Shown one piece after another: positions 15,741-26,162 of a DNA stretch of 64,000 nucleotides (the stretch's first letter is position 1; every line of letters starts with the position of its first letter). The DNA lies in NCBI GenBank assembly GCA_024281995.1, contig JAMWZW010000002.1, positions 1-64,000 on the forward strand. Direction: 5' to 3'. The notes under the pieces were generated by a model that saw only the letters and a list, made by a program, of their open reading frames with translations, made no database searches and was not told the DNA's origin. The translations under genes were made by a program, and so were the position numbers. Origin of the DNA: Nitrosomonas sp. GTDB taxonomy: Bacteria > Pseudomonadota > Gammaproteobacteria > Burkholderiales > Nitrosomonadaceae.

Positions 15741-16937
15741 ATGAACCCAAATCTGAATCATCTGCAACCTTATCCGTTTCAGAAACTACGTCAATTGCTC
15801 GAAGGTACGGCATGCAATCAAGCATTGAAACCTATCGAACTGCAAATCGGTGAACCTAAGCATGCTACACCTGATTTTATCTGCCAAGCGTTGATTGATC
15901 ATTTGAATGGATTGTCGACTTATCCTACGACACTGGGAACACCTGACTTACGCAATGGCATTGCCGAGTGGATAAAGCGGCGCTTCAGTGGAGTGGAAAT
16001 TGATCCAGCAACTGAAATTATTCCGGTAAATGGAAGTCGTGAGGCATTGTTTTCTTTTGCTCAAGCCATAATTGATACCAGTGCCGATCGTCCGGTGGTA
16101 GTTTGCCCCAATCCTTTTTACCAAATTTATGAAGGTGCGGCATTATTGGCTGGAGCAACGCCATATTTTATTAACACCATGCCACAGCATCATTTTGCGC
16201 TCAATTTTTTACAATTGAATGACCAAGTGTGGTCACGTACGCAATTGATTTATATATGCTCGCCTAATAATCCAACGGGTAGCGTTATGACCTTACAAGA
16301 ATGGCGCGAGTTATTTGCATTATCAGATCGCTATGGTTTTGTAATTGCTTCTGATGAATGTTATTCAGAAATTTACTGTGATGAATTTAATCCACCACTG
16401 GGTGCTCTGGCAGCAGCCAAGCAATTGGGTCGTGAAGGATTCACACGTTTAGTGGTGTTTAACAGCTTGTCGAAACGCTCGAACGTACCGGGTTTGCGCT
16501 CTGGCTTTGTTGCTGGTGACGCCGAGCTATTAGACAAATTTTTATTGTATCGAACTTATCATGGTTCTGCGATGAATCCTGCTGTTCAGGCAGCTAGCAC
16601 AGCGGCTTGGAGCGAGGAAGCACACGTCGTGGAAAATCGTCGCTTATACGCGCAGAAATTCTTAGATGCGATAAGAATATTATCTGATGTAATGACGGTG
16701 CAAATGCCTGATGCAGGTTTTTATTTATGGATTAAAACACCTATTGATGATACTGAATTCACCAAACGATTGTATCAAGATTATAATGTGACGGTGCTGC
16801 CAGGCAGCTATCTGGCTCGTAATGCGTGTGGTATTAATCCAGGAGAAAATTTTATCCGCATTGCATTGGTTGCATCGCCACAGGAGTGTAGTGAGGCTAT
16901 GAATCGAATAAAGGCCATGTTGACTCAACTCAACTGA
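15741..16937 (+). CDS. dapC: N-succinyldiaminopimelate aminotransferase DapC
   Basis: A 398-residue fold-type I PLP aminotransferase that makes N-succinyl-LL-2,6-diaminopimelate in lysine and peptidoglycan synthesis. The N-terminal LQPYPFQKLRQLL is characteristic of proteobacterial DapC. Visible landmarks: IELQIGEPKH, SPNNPTGSV, DECYSEIY, and the PLP lysine in FNSLSKRSNVPGLRSG. The gene is followed after 36 bases by dapD, which catalyses the preceding step, so the two probably form an operon. Other class I aminotransferases are possible, but the neighbour settles it. Confidence 0.93.
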   Translation: MNPNLNHLQPYPFQKLRQLLEGTACNQALKPIELQIGEPKHATPDFICQALIDHLNGLSTYPTTLGTPDLRNGIAEWIKRRFSGVEIDPATEIIPVNGSREALFSFAQAIIDTSADRPVVVCPNPFYQIYEGAALLAGATPYFINTMPQHHFALNFLQLNDQVWSRTQLIYICSPNNPTGSVMTLQEWRELFALSDRYGFVIASDECYSEIYCDEFNPPLGALAAAKQLGREGFTRLVVFNSLSKRSNVPGLRSGFVAGDAELLDKFLLYRTYHGSAMNPAVQAASTAAWSEEAHVVENRRLYAQKFLDAIRILSDVMTVQMPDAGFYLWIKTPIDDTEFTKRLYQDYNVTVLPGSYLARNACGINPGENFIRIALVASPQECSEAMNRIKAMLTQLN

Positions 16938-16973
16938 GACGAACAGATTGAATTTAAATTTTTAAGGATAATT

Positions 16974-17795
16974 ATGATTGCATTGCAAACCATCATTGAA
17001 GAAGCTTTCGACCGGCGTGCTGAAATTACCCCACGTAATGTCGATGCCAGTTTGAAAGAATCCGTTACGCAGGTTCTCGCTATGTTGGATAGTGGCAAAC
17101 TGCGCGTGGCGGAAAAAATTGCTGGCGAATGGGTTACGCATCAGTGGATCAAGAAAGCGGTATTGTTGTCATTCCGTATCGAAGACAATAGTTTCATCAA
17201 AGGTGGGTTTTCCAATTATTTTGATAAAGTACCTTCAAAATTCGCAGATTACAGTTCCAGGGATTTTCGCGATGGAGGCTTTCGTGTCGTACCTCCTGCG
17301 GCTGTGCGTAAAGGTTCATTTATAGCCAGCAACGTGGTGCTGATGCCTTCGTATGTCAATATCGGTGCATATGTCGATGAAGGTACGATGGTTGATACCT
17401 GGGCAACCGTGGGGTCGTGTGCGCAGATCGGCAAAAATGTGCATTTATCTGGCGGTGTCGGTATCGGTGGCGTATTGGAACCTGTGCAAGCCAATCCGAC
17501 TATCATTGAGGATAATTGTTTTATTGGCGCTCGTTCGGAAATTGTAGAGGGTGTAATTGTCGGTGAGAATTCGGTGATTTCGATGGGTGTGTACATTGGT
17601 CAAAGTACCAAAGTTTACAATCGTGAAACGGGAGAAGTCAGTTATGGACGCATTCCGCCGGGGTCGGTTGTTGTTTCAGGTAATCTACCGGCGGAAAATG
17701 GAAAATACAGTTTGTATTGCGCAGTAATTGTGAAGCAAGTAGATGCTAAAACTCGTTCGAAAACCGGTATTAATGAACTGCTGCGGGGTATATGA
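16974..17795 (+). CDS. dapD: Tetrahydrodipicolinate N-succinyltransferase DapD
   Basis: A 273-residue acyltransferase that succinylates tetrahydrodipicolinate with succinyl-CoA in lysine/DAP synthesis. The N-terminal helical part ([17 protein letters not shown]) is followed by a left-handed beta-helix of hexapeptide repeats ([40 protein letters not shown]). Length is normal. An AAGGATAATT ribosome site precedes the ATG. It is the second gene of the dapC-dapD unit and ends at a strong terminator. Confidence 0.97.
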   Translation: MIALQTIIEEAFDRRAEITPRNVDASLKESVTQVLAMLDSGKLRVAEKIAGEWVTHQWIKKAVLLSFRIEDNSFIKGGFSNYFDKVPSKFADYSSRDFRDGGFRVVPPAAVRKGSFIASNVVLMPSYVNIGAYVDEGTMVDTWATVGSCAQIGKNVHLSGGVGIGGVLEPVQANPTIIEDNCFIGARSEIVEGVIVGENSVISMGVYIGQSTKVYNRETGEVSYGRIPPGSVVVSGNLPAENGKYSLYCAVIVKQVDAKTRSKTGINELLRGI

Positions 17796-17822
17796 TTATT
17801 GCTATCTAGCAAAAGCGGTAAG

Positions 17823-17856
17823 AAATACAAAAGCCCCATTTGGGGCTTTTGTATTT
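17823..17856. terminator. Bidirectional intrinsic terminator
   Basis: A 15-bp perfect stem with AAATACAAAAGCCCC as its left arm and a 4-base loop lies between convergent dapD and the BON gene. A and T runs inside the stem let it serve both strands. Confidence 0.9.
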
Positions 17857-17873
17857 TGAGTGTTTGTTATCGA

Positions 17874-18209
17874 TCAATTTTTGGCAATCTGATTGTCTAC
17901 ATTTTTTACACCATCAACAATCCACGCATGCATATTGACACGAGTGAGTTGGTCATCGTTTTTGACTGTGCCATTCAATGTGACATGACCATCCTTGACT
18001 TTAATTTCGATATTGGTTCCCTGCAAAACGGGATCAGTTTGAATCGCTGCTGAGATGCGTGCATAAATGCTTGAGTCGTCATAAACCGGTGCAGACGGTG
18101 GTGGTACCCAGGATTTATGCGTTCTTTCCGCATAGTTTTCACAGCCGTATAACATGAATGCAATGATCAATAGTATGGGTAAAGTATTTTTTCTGAAACT
18201 AATGTACAT
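17874..18209 (-). CDS. BON-domain lipoprotein
   Basis: A 111-residue lipoprotein. The signal sequence ends in the lipobox LYGC (Cys about residue 23). Residues 48-110 form one BON domain (IYARISAAIQTDPVL, IEIKVKDGHVTLNGTVKND, VDGVKNVDNQI), a phospholipid-binding fold of the OsmY/YraP type that helps keep the envelope intact under stress. It stands alone, with its 3' end at the shared terminator. Confidence 0.88.
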   Translation of the reverse strand: MYISFRKNTLPILLIIAFMLYGCENYAERTHKSWVPPPSAPVYDDSSIYARISAAIQTDPVLQGTNIEIKVKDGHVTLNGTVKNDDQLTRVNMHAWIVDGVKNVDNQIAKN

Positions 18210-18404
18210 GATTTCGTTCCTAATTAAAGGGTTATTTGATGAATTGTGCTATCGTGCATGAGATATAAACTCTATGTGACGAGTCGATAAGCGCCGATTA
18301 TTATTTTTGTAAAATTAATGGAATCATAAACCCACCTGTTACTTAGATTCAAGCCAAGAGCTTAAAAATAACATCAACCTATCGGTGCAATTACTCACTA
18401 CTTT

Positions 18405-19364
18405 TCAAGTTTCATGGAGCTTTTGCTGCAATAAAAAATATACATGCGTGCCGACGTCATCCGATAAACAGTCAAATTCGTGTATTGTCTGCGTTTTCAA
18501 ACTACGCAACCAAGTTAGTTGGCGCTTTGCAAGCTGACGAGTGGCGGCGATTCCCTTGTCGTGCAATTCTGCTACATTGATTTCACCATCCAAAAAAAGG
18601 CATGTCTGGCGGTAACCGACGCATCGCATTGACGGAGACTGGTTAGTAACTGAGGGAAATTGGCGGCGGATGAATTCCACTTCATTAATCAGACCATCGC
18701 GCAACATTGCTTCAAAGCGGATTGCTATACGCGCATGCAATTGACTGCGTTCTTTGGGAATGAGTGCAATGTTGATCGTGCGGTAAGGAAAATCTACTGT
18801 CTTAGGATTTTTTAATAATTCAGACAGTGGTTGTTGCGCTAAATAGCATATTTCCAGTGCGCGCTGAATGCGTTGACTATCGGTTGATTTAATACGTGCT
18901 GCGGATTCTGAATCCAGTTCTTCAAGTTTTTGATGCATGGCCGGCCAGCCTAGTTCCTCGGCCATTTGCTCAAGTAATTGGCGAAGATTCGCATCAGCCG
19001 GTGGCAATGCCGATAAACCTTCTTGTAAGGCGCGAAAATAAAGCATGGTACCGCCAATCAATAAAGGAATCTTGTTGCGTTGCGTGATGGTTTGCATAAT
19101 ATTTAAAGCATCAACGCGAAATTGTGCAGCTGAGTAATGCTGATCTGGATTAATAATATTAATGAGATGATGAGGTATTTGCGCTAATGTCGCTTGATCA
19201 GGTTTTGCCGTGCCAATGTCCATGAAGCGATAAACTTGTGCGGAATCGACGCTGACAATTTCAACGGGGAAGTGTTTCGCGATTTCCAGAGCGACTTGAC
19301 TTTTCCCACTGGCAGTTGGCCCCATCAAAAAAATAGCGGGTGGTAAGTTTATTGCAGGTTGCAT
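18405..19364 (-). CDS. miaA: tRNA dimethylallyltransferase MiaA
   Basis: Transfers a dimethylallyl group to A37 of tRNAs that read UNN codons. The P-loop is FLMGPTASGKSQVALEIA; further motifs are VDSAQVYRFMDIGTAKP, LIGGTMLYFRAL, DSQRIQRALEI and the C-terminal RQLAKRQLTWLR. From the ATG at 19364 it has 319 residues, the normal length. An upstream in-frame TTG at 19409 would add 15 residues and lacks support. Neither start has a good Shine-Dalgarno. Confidence 0.96.
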   Translation of the reverse strand: MQPAINLPPAIFLMGPTASGKSQVALEIAKHFPVEIVSVDSAQVYRFMDIGTAKPDQATLAQIPHHLINIINPDQHYSAAQFRVDALNIMQTITQRNKIPLLIGGTMLYFRALQEGLSALPPADANLRQLLEQMAEELGWPAMHQKLEELDSESAARIKSTDSQRIQRALEICYLAQQPLSELLKNPKTVDFPYRTINIALIPKERSQLHARIAIRFEAMLRDGLINEVEFIRRQFPSVTNQSPSMRCVGYRQTCLFLDGEINVAELHDKGIAATRQLAKRQLTWLRSLKTQTIHEFDCLSDDVGTHVYFLLQQKLHET

Positions 19365-19467
19365 TGGAAATTTGGCTAATAAATGTTGCGTGAAATAGTT
19401 ATTGGACAATCAACAAAACTCGGCTAAACTTTGACGTATCCATTGAATTTTTTGTAGGAAAAGACCA

Positions 19468-19656
19468 TTGAAAATTTTTGCAGTCGCATTATTTCTGATC
19501 ATATTGTATAGCTTAGGATCAGCGCTTTATTATATGTTTAAAGATAAAGGCCATTCGACGCGTATGGTCAGATCACTAACTATACGTATCGTATTATCGC
19601 TTTTTCTGTTTATTGTCATGATGATAGCATATCGTTTGGATATGCCGTCCAACTAA
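19468..19656 (+). CDS. DUF2909 twin-transmembrane protein
   Basis: A 62-residue inner-membrane protein with two helices (residues 2-23 and 39-57) separated by a short basic loop (KDKGHSTRMVRSLTIRI), the pattern of the DUF2909 family found next to respiratory or housekeeping genes in betaproteobacteria. It starts with TTG, preceded by TAGGAAAAG. The function is unknown. Confidence 0.8.
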   Translation: MKIFAVALFLIILYSLGSALYYMFKDKGHSTRMVRSLTIRIVLSLFLFIVMMIAYRLDMPSN

Positions 19657-19702
19657 ATACCACTGCTGTCAAAAGTACTGGCGCACATTTTAGTCAGCTG
19701 TT

Positions 19703-20926
19703 GTGAAGGAAATATGCAAGGATGTCGCCATCATTGGCGCGGGTGCTGCAGGCATGATGTGCGCCATTGAAGCTGGCAAACGAGGCCGTAGTGTTTTGCT
19801 GATTGATCATGCGCGTAAGCTGGGTGAAAAAATTCGTATTTCTGGGGGCGGACGTTGCAACTTCACCAATCGTTATACCACCGCAGAAAATTTTCTTTCC
19901 AATAATCCTCATTTTTGCCGTTCCGCTCTTGCGCGTTTTACACCTCAGCATTTTACTGCGCTCCTTGACAAGCATGGTATTCGCTATCATGAGAAAAAAT
20001 CTGGGCAATTGTTCTGTGATGATAGTTCACTGCAAATTATCAATATGTTGCAAGATGAATGTGCTAATGCAGGAGTGGATTGGCAAATGTTTTCGCAAAT
20101 AAAGCAAGTGGAATACACTCCTTCAATTGCTGAAGCAGCAAGCAAGGCATATCGGCGTTTTATCCTGACAACAGAACGCAATGTGATCAGTGCCAATTCG
20201 CTGGCGATTGCAACAGGGGGGTTGTCGATTCCGCAGATAGGCGCTACTGCATTAGGTTATCAGATTGCCAATCAATTCGGTGTTGGCGTAGTGCCTCTGC
20301 GGCCTGGTTTAGTTGCGCTAACTTTCGCAACTGAAAATTTTCATGCTTTCAAAGGTATTTCAGGTGTATCGTTTGATGTTGAGGTCAGTTGCAGGGGTAC
20401 TTGCTTTCGTGAAAATATATTGTTTACTCATCGCGGTTTAAGTGGCCCGGCTATTCTGCAGATTTCTTCTTACTGGCGGCCAGGAGAGGCGTTGCATATC
20501 AATTTATTGCCGCAACAAAATGTACAGAAAATTTTCCAGACGTTTAAGCACAGTACCATCGAATTGCCCAATGTATTGATTCGTTACTTACCCAAACGCT
20601 TTGTACAGGCCTGGTGCGACGTAAGGTTTGCACAGCTTGGTTTGGTAATAAAACCGATTAATCAATACCGCGATATAGAACTGCGCCAGATTGAAAATGC
20701 ATTGCATGATTGGCAAGTTACTCCGACTGGAACAGCCGGGTATAAGAAGGCGGAAGTGACGCTTGGTGGAATTGACACGCACGAATTATCATCGAGAACA
20801 ATGGAATCCAAGCACGTACCCGGATTATATTTTATAGGAGAAGTTGTTGATGTCACAGGTCATTTGGGTGGATTTAATTTTCAATGGGCTTGGGCGTCGG
20901 GTTATGCAGCTGGCCAGTTTGTGTAA
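19703..20926 (+). CDS. FAD-dependent oxidoreductase, HI0933/YhiN family
   Basis: A 407-residue flavoprotein. The N-terminal dinucleotide-binding motif is VAIIGAGAAGMMCAIEAGKRG, followed by the family signature GEKIRISGGGRCNFTN and a C-terminal FAD contact GEVVDVTGHLGGFNFQWAWASG. A middle insertion (LTFATENFHAFKGISGVSF) is characteristic of the family. The reaction is not known; annotation as BaiN/RdsA in other genomes should be treated with caution. It begins with GTG. Confidence 0.85.
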   Translation: MKEICKDVAIIGAGAAGMMCAIEAGKRGRSVLLIDHARKLGEKIRISGGGRCNFTNRYTTAENFLSNNPHFCRSALARFTPQHFTALLDKHGIRYHEKKSGQLFCDDSSLQIINMLQDECANAGVDWQMFSQIKQVEYTPSIAEAASKAYRRFILTTERNVISANSLAIATGGLSIPQIGATALGYQIANQFGVGVVPLRPGLVALTFATENFHAFKGISGVSFDVEVSCRGTCFRENILFTHRGLSGPAILQISSYWRPGEALHINLLPQQNVQKIFQTFKHSTIELPNVLIRYLPKRFVQAWCDVRFAQLGLVIKPINQYRDIELRQIENALHDWQVTPTGTAGYKKAEVTLGGIDTHELSSRTMESKHVPGLYFIGEVVDVTGHLGGFNFQWAWASGYAAGQFV

Positions 20927-21043
20927 AAAACATCGATCGATCGGTAGCGTTTATTTTATTCGCATTGTGGTAAATGATAGTATTAATAATGGTTGAGACC
21001 TGTGAATGATTAATATTAAGATATTTTATTACAAGGATTTAAT

Positions 21044-21442
21044 ATGATTTGTCCAAAATGTGGAACAGAAAATACCGATCAAGCTAAATCTTGTATGGCG
21101 TGCCATGAGAGTTTGCCTCAGCAAACTCAGGGTAATGTAGAGAGTAGTGAGCGGAAAAATGTTGAGCAGAATATTTCCGCTAATACCCAATCGTCTGTTA
21201 CTTTATCGGCGGCTAAAGAGAAATCATCTGCCGTGCGTATGAAAGAAAAACCAGTAGTTTCATTAGGACTCAATATTGTAATTATTGTTGCAACACTCGT
21301 TTTTCCAATCGTCGGTATAGCGATGGGATACACGTATTTTCGAAAAGACCACCCAGAGGCCAAAAAAGCAGGGAAAAATTGGTTGATACTTGGATTTGCT
21401 ATGCTCTTAGTGAATGTTATCTTAATCAATTTAGTGAAATAA
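21044..21442 (+). CDS. Zinc-ribbon membrane protein
   Basis: A 132-residue protein with an N-terminal zinc ribbon of two CxxC knuckles (MICPKCGTENTDQAKSCMAC), a low-complexity linker rich in S, E and Q, and two membrane helices (about 73-93 and 112-130). ACAAGGATTTAAT precedes the ATG. Zinc-ribbon-plus-helix proteins of this kind have no assigned role. Confidence 0.78.
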   Translation: MICPKCGTENTDQAKSCMACHESLPQQTQGNVESSERKNVEQNISANTQSSVTLSAAKEKSSAVRMKEKPVVSLGLNIVIIVATLVFPIVGIAMGYTYFRKDHPEAKKAGKNWLILGFAMLLVNVILINLVK

Positions 21443-21613
21443 GTTATTAAAAATTTGTTGTAAAACCCATTTTAAGAAAAGTGAGAAATGGCAGTCGATT
21501 ACTCAAACTGCCATAAAGTCCAACTCGCCGTGTTTTTTGTTCCTTTTTCCTAGCTAAATCCATATCGTAATCTTTCAGTTTTTTATAGTTATTGAGTCAA
21601 TTGTATTGATTTT

Positions 21614-22759
21614 ATGCATTCACTACCTTATTGGCGCTTATCTGGTTTTTATTTTTTCTATTTTGCTTTTATTGGCGCTTTTGCGCCTTACTGGAGCCTA
21701 TATTTGCAATCGCTATCGTTTACTGCATTGCAAATCGGAGTATTGATGTCATTGTTGCTTGTTGCGCGTATTTTTTCTCCTGCCGTGTGGGGGTGGCTGG
21801 CTGATCATACCGGTAAGCGCATTCGAGTTGTACAGATAGCTGCAATATGTGGCTGTGTGAGTTTTTGTGGTTTTTTCTGGGGTGAGTCATTTGTTTGGAT
21901 TTTTTGTGTCATGCTATTAATGAGTTTTTTTTGGAGCGCATCGTTGCCACTAATGGAAGCCATTACGCTCTCTCATTTAGGAGATTATACAGATAGATAC
22001 GGCCGTATTCGTTCTTGGGGATCGGTCGGGTTTGTGGTGGCTGTTATAGGCACTGGCTATTTATTGGAGCATGTCGAGATTTATTGGTTACTTTGGATTG
22101 TGCTCGGACTCAAATTTGGCATTGTATTCTTTTCTTATCAAATTCCTGAAAAAGAAATTATCAGTTATACCAGTGGCTTACATTCGATAAAACAGATATA
22201 CCGACGACCGGAAGTCGCGGCGTTTTTGATTTCTAGTTTGTTGATGTTGTTTGCACATGGTGCGTACTATACTTTTTTTTCAATATATTTGGTCGATAAC
22301 GGTTACGACAAAGGATTTGTCGGCTGGTTGTGGGCGATAGGGGTTATTTGCGAGATTGGTATTTTCTTCGTTATGCCATGGTTAATGCAGCATTTTAGTG
22401 TAAAAAAAATTCTGATTTTTAGTTTCGCATGCGCTATCGTTCGTTTTTTGATAATCGGTCAATATGTGGCATGGCCAATCATGATAATACTCGCGCAAGT
22501 ATTGCACGCAGCGACTTATGGCGCACATCACGTAGCAGCAATGATGGCGGTCCATCATTTTTTTCAAGGCCGACATCAGACACGCGGTCAAGCGATCTAT
22601 ACCAGTATTGCCTACGGTTTGGGCGGAGCTTGGGGTGCGGTTTTTAGCGGCTATACGTGGGATTGGCTGGGCGCGGATATCACTTTTTTTATCAGTGCTG
22701 CAGTGGCATTGCTGGGTTTGGCTCTGATCGCTTTTAAAATGAAATCATTCAGTAAATAA
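21614..22759 (+). CDS. MFS transporter, phenylpropionate-permease-like (MFS_1_like)
   Basis: A 381-residue membrane protein with about twelve helices. The start MHSLPYWRLSGFYFFYFAFIGAFAPYW, the loop WGWLADHTGKRIRV after helix 2, and SHLGDYTDRYGRIRSWGSVGF are typical of the HcaT/NupG-like branch of the major facilitator superfamily. A late motif HVAAMMAVHHFFQGRHQTRGQA is also family-specific. The substrate cannot be predicted; in many betaproteobacteria a gene like this lies near leuC as here, without a shown link. Confidence 0.85.
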   Translation: MHSLPYWRLSGFYFFYFAFIGAFAPYWSLYLQSLSFTALQIGVLMSLLLVARIFSPAVWGWLADHTGKRIRVVQIAAICGCVSFCGFFWGESFVWIFCVMLLMSFFWSASLPLMEAITLSHLGDYTDRYGRIRSWGSVGFVVAVIGTGYLLEHVEIYWLLWIVLGLKFGIVFFSYQIPEKEIISYTSGLHSIKQIYRRPEVAAFLISSLLMLFAHGAYYTFFSIYLVDNGYDKGFVGWLWAIGVICEIGIFFVMPWLMQHFSVKKILIFSFACAIVRFLIIGQYVAWPIMIILAQVLHAATYGAHHVAAMMAVHHFFQGRHQTRGQAIYTSIAYGLGGAWGAVFSGYTWDWLGADITFFISAAVALLGLALIAFKMKSFSK

Positions 22760-22834
22760 TGTAATCACATGAGCTCGGTTTGTTGAATCAATAAACTTTA
22801 TGGGATAATTCGGCATTTTTAAAATTGAATCTTC

Positions 22835-24256
22835 ATGATGCAAACGTTATACGATAAGCTGTGGAGTCAACATGTGGTTCATGCTGAATCCGACGATCCT
22901 AACAGCATGACTTTAATTTACATTGATCGCCACTTAGTGCACGAAGTGACTAGCCCGCAAGCATTCGAAAGCTTAAGGCTGGCTGGACGGAAACCGTGGC
23001 GGCTCAATTCAATTCTTGCGGTTGCGGATCATAATGTGCCGACCACGGATCGCAGCCACGGCATTCATGATCCTGTTTCGCGTTTGCAAGTCGATACGCT
23101 TGATCAAAATTGTGATGAGCTGGGAATTACCGAATTCAAAATGAACGATATGCGCCAGGGAATTGTACATGTCATCGGTCCCGAGCAAGGCGCGACATTA
23201 CCTGGTATGACGGTTGTTTGTGGCGATTCACATACTAGCACACATGGTGCATTCGGTTGTCTGGCATTTGGCATTGGTACTTCCGAGGTCGAACATGTGC
23301 TCGCAACACAGTGCCTATTAATGAAGAAATCTAAAACCATGCAAATTTCCGTAGAAGGTGAATTGGGCCGGGGAATTACTGCAAAAGATATCGCTTTGGC
23401 AATAATCGGAGAGATTGGCACTGCAGGGGGGACAGGTTATGCTATTGAATTTACGGGAAGCGCTATTCGTGCATTGTCGATGGAAGGACGTATGACATTG
23501 TGTAACATGGCGATTGAGGCCGGTGCACGTGCGGGTATGGTAGCGGTTGACGATACTACAATTAATTACATCAAGGGGCGGCCTTTTGCACCGCAAGATG
23601 AATTGTGGGACAAGGCTGTTGCTTATTGGCGTACATTGCATAGTGATGCCGATGCTGTTTTTGACCGCACTGTCAAGCTTGACGCTGTACAAATCAAACC
23701 TCAAGTGACCTGGGGGACATCCCCGGAAATGGTTACTACAATCGATGGTTCGGTGCCCGATCCTTCACATATTGCCGATGAAGTAAAGCGCCACGATATG
23801 GAACAGGCGCTAAATTACATGGGGTTGCGTCCCAATACGCCGATTCAACAAATCATGCTTGATAAGATATTCATTGGTTCTTGCACGAATTCGCGTATTG
23901 AAGATTTACGCGCAGCGGCACAAATTGTGAATGGCAAGCATATTGCAGCCAATATCAAGCAGGCATTGGTTGTTCCAGGCTCCGGCTTGGTTAAGAAACA
24001 AGCCGAGCAAGAAGGATTGGATCAAGTTTTTCTCGCGGCCGGATTTGAGTGGCGTGAACCCGGTTGCTCCATGTGTCTTGCCATGAACGATGACCGCCTA
24101 ACTGCAGGCGAGCGCTGTGCGTCGACTTCAAACCGGAATTTTGAAGGTAGGCAAGGGCCGGGAGGAAGGACGCACCTTGTCAGTCCGGCGATGGCAGCGG
24201 CAGCGGCAATTGCCGGGCATTTTGTCGATGTGCGTGAGATTCAGCAACAGTCATAA
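22835..24256 (+). CDS. leuC: 3-isopropylmalate dehydratase large subunit LeuC
   Basis: A 473-residue subunit of isopropylmalate isomerase, the second step of leucine synthesis. It matches the aconitase fold with start [27 protein letters not shown], and the [4Fe-4S] ligands in [11 protein letters not shown] and [11 protein letters not shown]. The substrate loop region [12 protein letters not shown] is intact. It leads leuC-leuD-leuB, with leuD 42 bases downstream. Length is normal. Confidence 0.98.
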   Translation: MMQTLYDKLWSQHVVHAESDDPNSMTLIYIDRHLVHEVTSPQAFESLRLAGRKPWRLNSILAVADHNVPTTDRSHGIHDPVSRLQVDTLDQNCDELGITEFKMNDMRQGIVHVIGPEQGATLPGMTVVCGDSHTSTHGAFGCLAFGIGTSEVEHVLATQCLLMKKSKTMQISVEGELGRGITAKDIALAIIGEIGTAGGTGYAIEFTGSAIRALSMEGRMTLCNMAIEAGARAGMVAVDDTTINYIKGRPFAPQDELWDKAVAYWRTLHSDADAVFDRTVKLDAVQIKPQVTWGTSPEMVTTIDGSVPDPSHIADEVKRHDMEQALNYMGLRPNTPIQQIMLDKIFIGSCTNSRIEDLRAAAQIVNGKHIAANIKQALVVPGSGLVKKQAEQEGLDQVFLAAGFEWREPGCSMCLAMNDDRLTAGERCASTSNRNFEGRQGPGGRTHLVSPAMAAAAAIAGHFVDVREIQQQS

Positions 24257-24298
24257 TACAGTAACGAGATTGCCCTTAAAGTAACATTACAATTTTAA

Positions 24299-24937
24299 AT
24301 GAATAAATTTCATACTTTTACCGGTTTAGTGGCGCCATTGGATCGCGCCAACGTTGATACCGATGCCATCATTCCAAAGCAATTTCTTAAATCCATTAAA
24401 CGTTCGGGTTTTGGTCAAAATTTATTTGATGAATGGCGTTATTTAGATCATGGTGAACGTGGCATGGATTCATCCAAACGTGTGCTGAATTCTGAGTTTG
24501 TGTTGAATCAAGCGCGTTATAGCGGTGTAGAAATATTGCTCGCACGTGCTAATTTTGGTTGTGGATCGAGCCGTGAACACGCCCCTTGGTCGCTACAGGA
24601 TTTTGGTTTCCGGGTAATTATTGCCCCAAGCTTTGCGGATATATTTTTTAATAATTGCTTTAAAATTGGTTTATTACCAATTATTCTCGATAGCGGAACA
24701 GTAGATTACTTATTTGATGAAGTGAAATCGATCGACGGCTATCGCCTTACGGTAGATTTGCACAATCAATTAATAACTACGGCTAAAAATGAAGTGTTTA
24801 ATTTTGCCGTCGATGCTTTTCGTAAGCACTGCCTGCTAAATGGTTTGGATGAGATTGGATTGACTTTGCAGCACGCCGAAAAAATCAGGCAATTTGAACA
24901 AAAACGGCGTAATGAGCAACCGTGGTTATTTGCATAA
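24299..24937 (+). CDS. leuD: 3-isopropylmalate dehydratase small subunit LeuD
   Basis: A 212-residue swivelling-domain partner of LeuC. Signatures: [33 protein letters not shown], and [13 protein letters not shown] (substrate recognition). Length is normal for proteobacterial LeuD. The stop codon is 22 bases before the preferred leuB start, so the three subunits are co-expressed. Confidence 0.98.
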   Translation: MNKFHTFTGLVAPLDRANVDTDAIIPKQFLKSIKRSGFGQNLFDEWRYLDHGERGMDSSKRVLNSEFVLNQARYSGVEILLARANFGCGSSREHAPWSLQDFGFRVIIAPSFADIFFNNCFKIGLLPIILDSGTVDYLFDEVKSIDGYRLTVDLHNQLITTAKNEVFNFAVDAFRKHCLLNGLDEIGLTLQHAEKIRQFEQKRRNEQPWLFA

Positions 24938-24959
24938 ATGTCAGTGTCTTAGTCAAAAT

Positions 24960-26024
24960 ATGATGAAAATTGCTGTTTTGCCAGGGGATGGCATCGGACC
25001 GGAAATTATTGCACAAGCCGTTCGTGTAATGGAAGTTTTAAAAACTGACGGATTGAAAATCGAGTGGGAATATGGACTGATTGGAGGGTGCGCAGTCGAT
25101 GTCAATGGCGAACCTTATCCCGAAGCGACGCATCGGCTTGCAAGCCAGGCTGATGCCATATTGCTGGGTGCAGTAGGTGGGCCGCAATACGATAGCTTGC
25201 CTCGCCAGAAACGTCCGGAAAGCGGCTTGCTCGCCATTCGTAAAGAGCTTAATTTGTTTGCTAATTTGCGGCCGGCTATTCTTTATCCGGAATTGGCGAA
25301 TGCTTCCAGTTTAAAATATGACGTAGTAGCCGGTCTCGATATCTTGATTGTGCGTGAATTGACTGGTGATATTTATTTCGGAAAACCACGCGGAATTGAA
25401 ATTCGTGACGGGCAGCGTGTTGGATTTAACACGATGATTTATAGTGAAGCAGAAATACGACGTATCGCGCAAGTGGCTTTTCAGGCGGCGGGTAAACGGC
25501 AAGGGAAGTTGTGCTCCATCGATAAAATGAATGTACTGGAATGCACGCAATTATGGCGTGATGTTGTTACTGAGGTTGCAAAAGAATACCCTCAGGTCAC
25601 GCTTTCACATATGCTGGTCGATAATGCTGCCATGCAGTTAGTTCGTAATCCCAAACAATTTGATGTCATTGTGACCGGGAATATGTTTGGCGATATTTTG
25701 TCCGATGAAGCTTCGATGTTAACCGGGTCCATTGGAATGTTGCCGTCCGCTTCTCTAGATATCGATAATAAAGGCTTGTACGAACCCATTCATGGATCAG
25801 CGCCGGATATTGCTGGCAAGAACTTGGCCAATCCGCTTGCGACCATACTTTCTGTTGCCATGATGCTGCGCTATACGTTTAACCAGGAACAAGCAGCGCA
25901 GCGAATTGAAAATGCCATTAAAAGCGTTTTGGCACAAGGACTGCGCACTCAAGACATCGCTGAAACAGGCATGAAGCCAATCGGTACAACTGCCATGGGA
26001 GATGCCGTATTGGCGCGCATGTAA
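24960..26024 (+). CDS. leuB: 3-isopropylmalate dehydrogenase LeuB
   Basis: A 354-residue NAD-dependent decarboxylating dehydrogenase, third step of leucine synthesis. [17 protein letters not shown] marks the N-terminus; the active site includes [13 protein letters not shown], the DKMNVLE lysine, and the metal-binding [17 protein letters not shown]. An in-frame upstream ATG at 24894 would add 22 residues inside leuD and does not fit the family, so 24960 is preferred. Confidence 0.97.
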   Translation: MMKIAVLPGDGIGPEIIAQAVRVMEVLKTDGLKIEWEYGLIGGCAVDVNGEPYPEATHRLASQADAILLGAVGGPQYDSLPRQKRPESGLLAIRKELNLFANLRPAILYPELANASSLKYDVVAGLDILIVRELTGDIYFGKPRGIEIRDGQRVGFNTMIYSEAEIRRIAQVAFQAAGKRQGKLCSIDKMNVLECTQLWRDVVTEVAKEYPQVTLSHMLVDNAAMQLVRNPKQFDVIVTGNMFGDILSDEASMLTGSIGMLPSASLDIDNKGLYEPIHGSAPDIAGKNLANPLATILSVAMMLRYTFNQEQAAQRIENAIKSVLAQGLRTQDIAETGMKPIGTTAMGDAVLARM

Positions 26025-26162
26025 TAGCTCTGCAAATATAGATTGAAAGATAGGGTGGAATTGTTGCGTAAATCAATTGTTATGGACTTGTAAAGTAAGT
26101 TAATATTTACGCACGTGTTTTTTAGATTAACGGGTAGTCAATTTTTGGATAAGAGACAAGCA

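Noticed and set aside
20932..20943. ATCGATCGAT palindrome after the flavoprotein gene
   Set aside because: Short tandem ATCG repeat, not followed by T-run and not near a start; probably chance.
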